A DNA stretch of 51,364 nt from Enterobacter sp. ENT03. GTDB taxonomy: Bacteria; Pseudomonadota; Gammaproteobacteria; Enterobacterales; Enterobacteriaceae. The stretch spans positions 1 to 51,364 of the forward strand of contig NZ_JAHUXA010000024.1 in assembly GCF_019218745.1 (NCBI RefSeq), written 5' to 3'. Below, piece by piece: positions 44,201 through 50,088 of this stretch. Below the pieces are notes generated by a model. That model did no database searches. It saw only the letters and a list, made by a program, of their open reading frames with translations, and had not been told where the DNA came from. The first letter of the stretch is position 1. Each line of letters starts with the position of its first letter. Position numbers and translations under genes: made by a program.

Positions 44201-45082
44201 GAATACTACACTCAACTTACCATAGCCGACAGCGCGCTGGCGACCAGCACGCTGCCGGGGCGCATTGCTGCTGCTGACAAGCTGCAACTGGAGGCGGCGA
44301 AGCTGCCTGCGCCGCTGAAAAATATCCTGTTGGATCTGACACAGCAGGGAACGCGCAAAATCAATGCCGGTACCGGCGAGGTGCTGAATGCCCAGATGGA
44401 GGCGATGATAGGTGACGACTGTCGTGACGCCATTGACGGGCGTTATCCGTTTGCCGACAGCCCGCAGGAGGTCGGTGCGGAGGATTTTAACCGTATCTTC
44501 GCCACCGGTGGCGTGCTGGATGCCTTCTGGAGTAAACAACTGGCCCCGCTGGTGGACACCGCCAGCAACCCGTGGCGCTACAAACCGACTGAAGGCAATA
44601 TGACGCCGCTGGGGCCGGATCTGACGCCGTTTCAGCAGGCGAAGCAGATCCGCAGCGTGTTCTTTAACGGCGAGGGCGGGAAGAAATTCACTTGGGCAAT
44701 GCAAGTCCGGGTAGTGGAGATGGATCCGGCAATCACAGAACTGGTGATTGATATTGACGGCCAGGTGCTGCGTTACGCCCACGGGCCGGACAGGCCGCTG
44801 AAGGTGACATGGCCGGGGCCGCGTAATGGTTCAATGGCAGAAATCACCGCCAGCCCGCGTATCCGGCAGAATACCTCGACGCTGTTGACTGGCGGGCCGT
44901 GGGCGCTGTTTCATCTGCTGGATGCAGGCAGGGTGCAGGAGACGGCGGTACGGGGAACGCAGCAGGTGGAGTACGATTTTGACGGGCGGCGGGTGGTGCT
45001 GGAAATCACCGCCGGACGAGACTTTGACCCGGTGAACCGGGCGCTGTTACAGGATTTCAGTTGCCCGACGAGGACGCTGTGA
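41207..45082 (+). CDS. tssM: T6SS membrane-core protein TssM (IcmF family)
   Basis: A 1291-residue TssM. Transmembrane helices lie near the N-terminus (about 9-28, 40-60 and 85-110 region). The cytoplasmic NTPase-like domain has Walker A GSPGDGKTT (Gly195-Thr203) and the switch region LIDTAGRY. A further helix lies at about 540-556 (FLVLALAFWLWQGM). The long periplasmic part follows, ending with the TssJ-binding domain (LDAGRVQETAVRG, FDGRRVVLEI). TssM spans the periplasm and with TssJ and TssL forms the trans-envelope channel. The ATG at 41207 overlaps the stop of the small upstream gene, and its own stop overlaps the tagF start (TGATG). Confidence 0.96.
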   Translation: MQKFLSLLFSRRALAIVSVIILALLIWFIGPLVSFDSLQPLVSTGSRVVTIILLVMLLVLWLVNWSMSIIGVSILCLVIGFVSPLLAFGEVHPFAPLWIRLTLIGITLLAYALYGLFRLWRALRVDEHLLRRFLHPRGEDVPVSGEIKSDLRTVSHIVAQAVRQLKQLRVDIPGWRKIFEGKRFLYELPWFMVVGSPGDGKTTALLNTGLQFPLAEQMEQTSRILTVPGGGTLHCDWWFTNEAVLIDTAGRYARHDDGSEQSTAQRNAGEWLGFLGLLRKHRPGAPLNGVILTLNVADLTAQSPTERLAACAALRARLAELRETLGIRFPVYLVITKMDLLPGFTEYFRALTSHLRAQVWGFTLPYSRRRKASDSLALHATCEQELASLTLRLDQGLDIRLLEEYDLHSRQRLYRFPREFAALGAPLLEAIEQIFLDSKFDATQLHNTLRGVFFTSAAQAQADAVADQLSIWQRFARAIKNARGGQTVPPAHILPDGNRSYFLHDLLTKMIFREAHLVEPNLQWAWRYRLLRTGGHFLVLALAFWLWQGMQGSQMANGEYLKEVTTRTAQLGSDVKSYSEKPAMERVAGLLNLSRELAAWPGLDPDVPPLAWRYGLYSVPPVTGSVASLYDRLLDQLLLPPLIKRMEYVLADAIARQDSKTAYDVLRVYLLLNLDKDHEEKYNAVDIQMWVLNDLENNDSVAAFGGRAAVLEHIEALFDGSRVVHSPYEKNEPLIRQARAFLDGHTSTERIYARALASMDSEVPQEFTLVRAVGADAGTVFVRTDGAPLDRGVPGIFTREGYRNLFDKRLPEFVAAAVEDDAWVMDRESAQKKTADAVMSQLPGQELPVTREVRRLYLSEYTRRWQDFLNSIHSINSAGEEGGPGLAYDLQVLRTLASPDSPLMRLGRAVVEQTTLVPPLDAQARQKQLAQRAQNQLSGNAAKAAQTARLFDVHPEEKLEKTLVDDHFAALREVVSGRTGSGQGNGAPQLNSLLTMLSEYYTQLTIADSALATSTLPGRIAAADKLQLEAAKLPAPLKNILLDLTQQGTRKINAGTGEVLNAQMEAMIGDDCRDAIDGRYPFADSPQEVGAEDFNRIFATGGVLDAFWSKQLAPLVDTASNPWRYKPTEGNMTPLGPDLTPFQQAKQIRSVFFNGEGGKKFTWAMQVRVVEMDPAITELVIDIDGQVLRYAHGPDRPLKVTWPGPRNGSMAEITASPRIRQNTSTLLTGGPWALFHLLDAGRVQETAVRGTQQVEYDFDGRRVVLEITAGRDFDPVNRALLQDFSCPTRTL

Positions 45083-45861
45083 TGCGCCGGGCAGCAATAG
45101 TCTCGTCCCCGGCGATGTTTGGCAGACTGCCAGACCAGCGGGACTATGTGCGCTGGCGAGTGAGTGCGGATGAGGGGCAGGTCTGGCAGGCGTGGCTGAA
45201 CCGGCAGACGTGGGTGGGTAGCGGGAAACATATCGTGCTACCGGAGGGAAAGACGGAATTAAATAATGAAGAGCGTGACGGCTGGCTGCGACTGTCGCCG
45301 CGTGAAACGGTGGTGCCGGACCACCATCCGCTGCCGTGGAGCTTTGTGCTGTCACCGGGTTTTTTACCGGTGGGCGGAGCGAACGACTGGCTGACCGGGG
45401 TGCTGATAGCCTCACGCGATAGCGTAGGACGCCCGTGGCCACTGGTGATTTACCAGCGTGCCGGGCGGGAGTGGCTGGAAGCGTCGCTCCCGGAAACACA
45501 GGGCTGGCAGTACTGGCTGGCGCGACTGGCGGCGCAACATATTTTGCCGCAGACGGCACGTCGCGGACGGCTGACGGAACAGACAGACCGGTTATGGGCA
45601 ATGTGGCAGCCAGCCCCGTGGTGGCGGCAGTGGCTGCGGGGGTTAAGACGCGCGCCGCAGCGCAGTCGGATACTGACCGGGCTGCCGGATGACATACCGG
45701 TGGTGGAACTCCCGGGCGTTCGTCACCTGCCGTGGCCGGGCTGGCCGGGGAAAGTGCTGGCGCATGCGCAACCGGGACAGGGCTGGTTTTGGCAGCAGAA
45801 CAGCGAGGGGCGGTATGTGGATGCGCTGCGTCTGATTGCGGAAGACGGAAAAGAGGCATAG
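45082..45861 (+). CDS. tagF: T6SS accessory protein TagF
   Basis: A 259-residue TagF (ImpM family). The N-terminal domain contains PAMFGRLPDQRDYVRWRVS and later LPWSFVLSPGFLPVGGANDW with VLIASRDSVGRPWPLVIY, all family blocks. In Pseudomonas TagF represses T6SS assembly post-translationally, in part through Fha. The ATG overlaps the tssM TGA. The 3' end of this gene (WFWQQNSEGRYVDAL) is duplicated as a fragment at 38481-38531. Confidence 0.88.
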   Translation: MRRAAIVSSPAMFGRLPDQRDYVRWRVSADEGQVWQAWLNRQTWVGSGKHIVLPEGKTELNNEERDGWLRLSPRETVVPDHHPLPWSFVLSPGFLPVGGANDWLTGVLIASRDSVGRPWPLVIYQRAGREWLEASLPETQGWQYWLARLAAQHILPQTARRGRLTEQTDRLWAMWQPAPWWRQWLRGLRRAPQRSRILTGLPDDIPVVELPGVRHLPWPGWPGKVLAHAQPGQGWFWQQNSEGRYVDALRLIAEDGKEA

Positions 45862-45885
45862 CAATTATGAAAAAAGATAAGGGAT

Positions 45886-46362
45886 ATGGACATGACTACT
45901 TTTGATAAAGCATGCAATAACACGGCTGCGGTAAGATTTGTACAGGAGCATATCCGAGACAGTGAGATTATCGCTAAGCAACTTGATGTGCCAGTGGAGA
46001 ATATACTGGGGCTGGCCGCCGCCGAAAGCCAGTATGGTACAGGTCGTATTGCCAGGGAATATAATAACTATTTTTCTATGCACGGTCCCGCTCCGTTACA
46101 GTCTGATCAGGTTCATCCACAGGGAAGTGCCAAAACCTGGGTGGCGACGTATCCTTCTTTTTTGACCTGCGGACGGTCATTTGCTGTCCGATTCGGTAAC
46201 GCAGTCAGAGGGAAAAAAGACGCGGTTGCATTTGTTAACGCTTTGGTTAGTGTAAATTTTAATACCGGAAATCATGCGACAGGCGGGACGGATGGTTACG
46301 TAAAGAAAACCTCGGATATTATCATGATGGTGAAAAGGAGAATGGCGTGCTCCGTGAAATAA
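45886..46362 (+). CDS. Predicted T6SS glucosaminidase effector (GH73-like)
   Basis: A 158-residue protein resembling the FlgJ/Bax-type glucosaminidase domain (GH73, lysozyme-like fold). The catalytic-type Glu47 is in GLAAAESQYGTGR, followed by the family block YNNYFSMHGPAP. A further conserved part is AVRFGNAVRGKKDAVAFVNA and a GGTDGYVKK end. It would cut the glycan strand of peptidoglycan. There is no signal peptide. Base composition shifts to AT-rich right after tagF. A secreted partner gene overlaps its 3' end. An ATG two codons later (45892) is an alternative start. Confidence 0.75.
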   Translation: MDMTTFDKACNNTAAVRFVQEHIRDSEIIAKQLDVPVENILGLAAAESQYGTGRIAREYNNYFSMHGPAPLQSDQVHPQGSAKTWVATYPSFLTCGRSFAVRFGNAVRGKKDAVAFVNALVSVNFNTGNHATGGTDGYVKKTSDIIMMVKRRMACSVK

Positions 46363-46811
46363 TTATTATCCTTTTTTTATCTCTTATATCGGTGATGATC
46401 CATGCTCAGGTAAGGGGAACTGAGTTAAATCTGTCAGATATAAATCATAAGGGGATGACAAAAAAACAGACGGAAGAATTACTGATCATTGCACTGAAAC
46501 ATAATAAATATAACTTATCCGGGGAAGGGACTTTTGTGGATGGTGATTTACAGGATGAGAAGGGGAGTACACCTCACCCGGGTTATTATGACTTCAGTGT
46601 GGGTTATGACGATCCGACTGCTGGTGCGATAGAGTACTGGGGGCTTTTCTCTGTCAGCCCTCAAACCGGGGATATATGGGAAATAAATGAATGCAAGAGG
46701 ATCGTCTATCCCGAATTGCAAAAAACTCAACAGACAATTATGAAAAAAACAGGCGTGACATTTGCAGATGAAGTGGCGAAAAGAAGAGTGCTTGGCTGCA
46801 CGGATGAATAA
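46347..46811 (+). CDS. Predicted periplasmic immunity protein for the GH73-like effector
   Basis: A 154-residue protein starting at a GTG (46347) with AAGGAG at ideal spacing and a signal peptide (MLREIIIILFLSLISVMI, cleavage after IHA at about residue 20). The mature protein has TEELLIIALKHNKY and a YWGLFSVSPQTGDIWEINEC strand region, with two Cys. I do not recognise the family. It overlaps the effector gene by 16 bases. Immunity is inferred from pairing and export. Confidence 0.65.
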   Translation: MLREIIIILFLSLISVMIHAQVRGTELNLSDINHKGMTKKQTEELLIIALKHNKYNLSGEGTFVDGDLQDEKGSTPHPGYYDFSVGYDDPTAGAIEYWGLFSVSPQTGDIWEINECKRIVYPELQKTQQTIMKKTGVTFADEVAKRRVLGCTDE

Positions 46812-46860
46812 AAGTTACGTGTGTCGCCACAGGCAATAGTGATAGGGTGGTTGACTATAG

Positions 46861-47130
46861 TACATAGAGAAGTGCATTAATCCCGGAGGATCAATTTGTA
46901 GTTTCCAGAAGGCAGTAGCCCATGAAGTAGGACATTTGTTTCTTCTGGATGATGAATATCTTGAAAATGATGGTTCTGATAAATCCGGGAAAATATATGG
47001 TGGCGATGTCAATGCCTTAATGAATGCAGGGATGCAAATTAGAAGTCGCTATCTGGTGTATATCACTAATCATCTGAATTTTATAATTCCTGGTACTGAC
47101 TTCTGTCTTGATCGTGTAATAATAAAATGA
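46861..47130 (+). pseudogene. Decayed metzincin-like effector, C-terminal part
   Basis: An in-frame run opened by a TAG at 46858 reads IEKCINPGGSICSFQKAVA then HEVGHLFLLDDEYLEN, and continues to GGDVNALMNAGMQIRSRYL. It parallels the C-terminal third of the intact protein at 48972 (HEVGHLLGYFDDDY, VGDVSGLMNVGMELRERYL). The first two thirds are missing and there is no start. The zinc motif survives. Its stop overlaps an intact paralogous immunity gene. Confidence 0.8.
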
Positions 47131-47498
47131 ACAGGTTTTTAATATTTTTTTTGTTTTTTTTTACAGTATTTTCACCCATGGGCAAGTGCCTTGTTCAGCC
47201 TCCGGTTTATTATGAAGAGAATAATATAAAAGATGGAAATAATGATATTTTCTTTGTCAAAAAATATGGGGTTCCTGAGCGTGAATTTATTCTTTCTCGT
47301 TATAAATTCATCGGTGAGTTTAATGTTGGCCTCGAAAATACCTATCGTTCAACAAATCCTGATTTTAGCCAGATACCAATAAAGCAAATGTTTTGGCATC
47401 TTCGCGATAACCTGAATCTGACATGCTGGTTTCATTATAAAGACGGACAGTGGAAAGTTATCTCTTATATTTTTTGGCCGCCGAAAGCTAAATTTTAA
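47127..47498 (+). CDS. Orphaned immunity protein, paralogue of 49670-50056
   Basis: A 123-residue protein with an N-terminal signal or anchor (LIFFLFFFTVFSPMGKC). The mature part shares YYEENxI, NDIFFxxKYGxP and the nearly identical C-terminal block NLTCWFHYKDGQWKVISYIF with the gene at 49670. It overlaps the decayed metzincin-like gene by four bases (ATGA). The effector is broken but this gene is intact, as expected for a retained orphan immunity protein. The exact target is unknown. Confidence 0.7.
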   Translation: MNRFLIFFLFFFTVFSPMGKCLVQPPVYYEENNIKDGNNDIFFVKKYGVPEREFILSRYKFIGEFNVGLENTYRSTNPDFSQIPIKQMFWHLRDNLNLTCWFHYKDGQWKVISYIFWPPKAKF

Positions 47499-47529
47499 TC
47501 AGGATTAAGGGCGCTATTACCATGAGTTT
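47388..47529 (+). repeat. Direct repeat left copy (immunity 3' end plus vgrG 5' start)
   Basis: About 142 bases are highly similar to 49946-50088. They cover the immunity gene end (shared CTGACATGCTGGTTTCATTA), the spacer with TATTACCATGAGTTT and the first codons of vgrG. The two copies are 2.56 kb apart and bracket the NlpC-like and metzincin-like pairs. Confidence 0.85.
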
Positions 47530-47605
47530 CATATCATCTGTTGATATAAAATCATTCGCTATCCCGTTGCCAGTGACTGAAGAAAGTGGCGGCGTCACCG
47601 CATGA
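47522..47605 (+). pseudogene. vgrG 5'-end relic
   Basis: A 27-codon frame, MSFISSVDIKSFAIPLPVTE then ESGGVTA and TGA, resembles the start of the vgrG at 50080 ([14 protein letters not shown], then [11 protein letters not shown]). The rest of that vgrG copy is gone, and the following 80 bases lead directly into an effector gene. Confidence 0.7.
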
Positions 47606-47684
47606 CTGCGCGGGTTATGGCGAAGTCGGCAGTTTATCAGGCGGTGGATGCGCAGTGTCTGACAGGGGAATGGAGGAGGGAAGA

Positions 47685-48533
47685 GTGAAAAAAGCGGAAA
47701 TTTTATGGCAGACTGCATTGTCAACACAGAAGCAGGCTGATTTTTCTGGTATTTGTAAGCCAGAAGATAATTTATTACTGAACGGTGTTTTTTTATGGGT
47801 GGAAACAACAGGCGCAGGCCATGCTTTTGTCTCTGTACATATGAATAACACCGTTTATTTATATACTTATGGACGATACGGAAGAACAGGATCCAGTACT
47901 ACTGTCGGGGATGGGATTCTAAATTTTTTTGAAGGTGATGATGCCAGGTCTTATTATCATTATGAGCTTTATGAGATGGCCGCACGAGTATTTAAAATAA
48001 ACGATTCTAATTCAGTATTAGTGCGTGAGTTTTTTGAAGATTTATGGAAAGCGGCAAAACCACCTGTCCCGACAAAATCAATGACGGAGCGGGTAAAGTC
48101 ACGCGGGCGTACAATTGATGTTTATGATGTGACAGGAAATAACTGTACGACCCATTCTGTTGCTGGGATTAAATATTCTGGTTCGAAAATATTTGAAACA
48201 AAATACATTTTGCCATCTATACCATTGCCTGTTGGAAGTTTGCCTTCATCACAGTCATTTGTTGATTCTGAAATAGACTTTACTATCCCATTTTCATTAC
48301 AGAGATACCTTGTGGAGAAGAGTTCAGATTTCTCATCAATGCTGGTAGTGGATATGACCAGTGAATTCAGGCGTCAATATTATAATGTCGCAAATAAAAC
48401 GCCACCGGCGCAGGGTTCCAGCACTAAAATAATGGGGTTAGGGGCAAGAGGTGCTGCTTCATCAGGAAGTCCATCGCCATATTCTGGTGGCACATTTGGT
48501 GGTTCGTTAGGTGTTTTATATAATGAAAAGTAA
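47685..48533 (+). CDS. Predicted permuted NlpC/P60-like effector
   Basis: A 282-residue protein from a GTG at 47685, which has GGAGGAGGGAAGA directly upstream. His46 in ETTGAGHAFVSV precedes Cys154 in DVTGNNCTTHSVAG, and a YLYTYGRYG strand lies between. This His-then-Cys order and the NCTT context are those of permuted papain-like enzymes (NlpC/P60 permuted, DUF4105-like), which include peptidoglycan or lipid-linked hydrolases. The C-terminal 30 residues are Gly/Ser-rich (GARGAASSGSPSPYSGG). There is no signal peptide. The next gene overlaps it by 11 bases and encodes a membrane protein. Effector status is inferred. In-frame ATG 47670 is an alternative start. Confidence 0.65.
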   Translation: MKKAEILWQTALSTQKQADFSGICKPEDNLLLNGVFLWVETTGAGHAFVSVHMNNTVYLYTYGRYGRTGSSTTVGDGILNFFEGDDARSYYHYELYEMAARVFKINDSNSVLVREFFEDLWKAAKPPVPTKSMTERVKSRGRTIDVYDVTGNNCTTHSVAGIKYSGSKIFETKYILPSIPLPVGSLPSSQSFVDSEIDFTIPFSLQRYLVEKSSDFSSMLVVDMTSEFRRQYYNVANKTPPAQGSSTKIMGLGARGAASSGSPSPYSGGTFGGSLGVLYNEK

Positions 48534-48783
48534 ATTCTGGATTCGTTGGTTTAGTATCTCATTTATCTTTATTATCTATTATTTTGTTTTGTTTTGTTTT
48601 AATTTTATATTTGCAATTGATTATTCTGAAAATATGAGTATGGGCGGAGATTTTAATTCCTCTCAGTGTGTCTGGTTTGCTCAGGTGTTGCTGGCAGATC
48701 ATAACAATACAGCACTGGTTTCATCTGTAGGGTTTTTAGTATGTGTTCCGCTTATATTGTTGGTTTTTAAGAAAATTAGATAA
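48523..48783 (+). CDS. Two-helix membrane protein, candidate immunity protein
   Basis: An 86-residue inner-membrane protein. TM1 is at about 8-32 (FSISFIFIIYYFVLFCFNFI) and TM2 at about 66-82 (VGFLVCVPLILLVF). The ends MKSKFWIR and KKIR are basic, so both should face the cytoplasm and the loop of about 33 residues (DYSENMSMGGDFNSS onward) the periplasm. The overlap with the NlpC-like gene indicates a pair. The family is unknown to me. Confidence 0.65.
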   Translation: MKSKFWIRWFSISFIFIIYYFVLFCFNFIFAIDYSENMSMGGDFNSSQCVWFAQVLLADHNNTALVSSVGFLVCVPLILLVFKKIR

Positions 48784-48859
48784 TATGAATAGCGATAAAG
48801 CCTAACGGTTCCATGTATTATCCTGATGATGTATGTAGTCCTGATTTTCATCGAAACCA

Positions 48860-48979
48860 ATGCCTGGAAATGGTGAAAAAGTGGCTAGGGTATCCCGCCC
48901 TTTTATTAATGGCCGTATTTGCAGAATGAGTGATAATGGGAAATATATATTTGATTTTTTAGGTAGGAAGAATGACTAA
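48860..48979 (+). other. Possible coding relic before the metzincin-like gene
   Basis: The 190 bases before the next gene contain two overlapping frames with protein-like composition. One starts at 48860 (MPGNGEKVARVSRPFINGRI, then CRMSDNGKYIFDFL). The other ends in CLEMVKKWLGYPALLLMAVF. They may be two halves of a frameshifted older gene. I could not identify it. Confidence 0.3.
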
Positions 48980-49673
48980 AATTAAATATGATAAAAACAG
49001 TCCGCTTGCAAAATTTTATGCAAAAACAGATGTTGACGGCGATATTATTACCTATCCTGATGACAGGATGACGTATTTGTTAAATCAAAATACTGGTTCT
49101 ATTACAGTGCTGCTAAAATGGAAGTATGAGTGGTATAAGGACATAACGGTAAAAGATGACTGGACTGTATGGGAGAAAGCTGTTTTCATGCGAGCAGTAT
49201 ATTTATCTGTTCAACAAGAATGGAATGAAAAAATAACCTACTCTGTCTCAGGTGCCTCAGATTTTGCTAAAAAATTCCAGGGGAAGTCTTTACCTTTCGA
49301 TGTGAGGGTAATTCCTGTTTATCAAAATGAAGACTGGCAAGTGATCGCAACAAAAGTCTTGCCTGGTGCTGATCTAAGAACTTATGTTGAGTTCCAGAGT
49401 AGCACTTTACATATTGATTCAGCCGATCTGGAGGCCGTAGCGAAATGTTTCAACTGTAATAACACATTGCAGGTAAATATACCTCATGAAGTTGGCCATT
49501 TACTCGGTTATTTTGATGATGATTATAAGTCTTCGTCGCCATATGTTGGGGATGTTAGTGGGTTGATGAATGTGGGAATGGAACTCCGGGAACGATATCT
49601 TGACTATTCAACTATAATGTTGAATGTAATGATGCCTGATACCACCTTTACTCTTTTAAAGGTCATTAAATGA
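48972..49673 (+). CDS. Predicted metzincin-like zinc protease effector
   Basis: A 233-residue protein with a zinc-protease motif HEVGHLLGYFDDD. It reads HExxHxxGxxD, with His172, His176 and Asp182 as likely metal ligands and Glu173 as catalytic base. LMN (Met199) about 17 residues on could be the Met-turn. That arrangement is found in the metzincin-like snapalysins. The N-terminal 150 residues (YDKNSPLAKFYAKTDVDGD onward) carry no recognised domain. There is no signal peptide. AGGTAGGAAG precedes the ATG. The gene is coupled (ATGA overlap) to a membrane-anchored partner and lies directly before vgrG. A truncated paralogue is at 46861. The protease substrate is unknown. Confidence 0.72.
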   Translation: MTKIKYDKNSPLAKFYAKTDVDGDIITYPDDRMTYLLNQNTGSITVLLKWKYEWYKDITVKDDWTVWEKAVFMRAVYLSVQQEWNEKITYSVSGASDFAKKFQGKSLPFDVRVIPVYQNEDWQVIATKVLPGADLRTYVEFQSSTLHIDSADLEAVAKCFNCNNTLQVNIPHEVGHLLGYFDDDYKSSSPYVGDVSGLMNVGMELRERYLDYSTIMLNVMMPDTTFTLLKVIK

Positions 49674-50056
49674 AATGGGCCTCTATTGTCATAATCTCTC
49701 TTTCGATTGTTTACGCGATGATAATGAATATCTTTGAACCATCTGTGATTATTCAATCCACTACTTATTATGAGGAAAATGATATACATAATGGTGAGAG
49801 CGATATTTTTTTTATTGAAAAATATGGAGAGCCTACTCATGAGATGATAAAGCCACGCTATGAATTTACTGGGGAGTATTATGTTGGACTGAATCAGACC
49901 TATCGTATAACAAATCCTGATTTCAAAGATATCCCTATTAAAGAGATGTTCTGGCATCTTCGCGATGACCTGAATCTGACATGCTGGTTTCATTATAAAG
50001 ACGGACAATGGAAAGTCATCTCTTATATTTTCTGGCCACCAGGCGCTGTATTTTAA
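49670..50056 (+). CDS. Predicted immunity protein of the metzincin-like effector
   Basis: A 128-residue protein with an N-terminal signal anchor (about residues 4-22: ASIVIISLSIVYAMIMNIF) and a periplasmic domain of about 100 residues. It is a clear paralogue of the orphan at 47127: both share DIFFxxKYGxP, TNPDFxxIPIKxMFWHLRD and the nearly identical end. The N-terminal third differs most, as expected if specificity resides there. The ATG lies inside the effector stop (ATGA). Confidence 0.7.
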   Translation: MKWASIVIISLSIVYAMIMNIFEPSVIIQSTTYYEENDIHNGESDIFFIEKYGEPTHEMIKPRYEFTGEYYVGLNQTYRITNPDFKDIPIKEMFWHLRDDLNLTCWFHYKDGQWKVISYIFWPPGAVF

Positions 50057-50088
50057 TCCGGTATTAAAGGAGTATTACCATGAGTTTT
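49946..50088 (+). repeat. Direct repeat right copy
   Basis: This is the partner of the repeat at 47388-47529, spanning the end of the second immunity gene, the spacer and the first codons of the intact vgrG. Confidence 0.85.
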
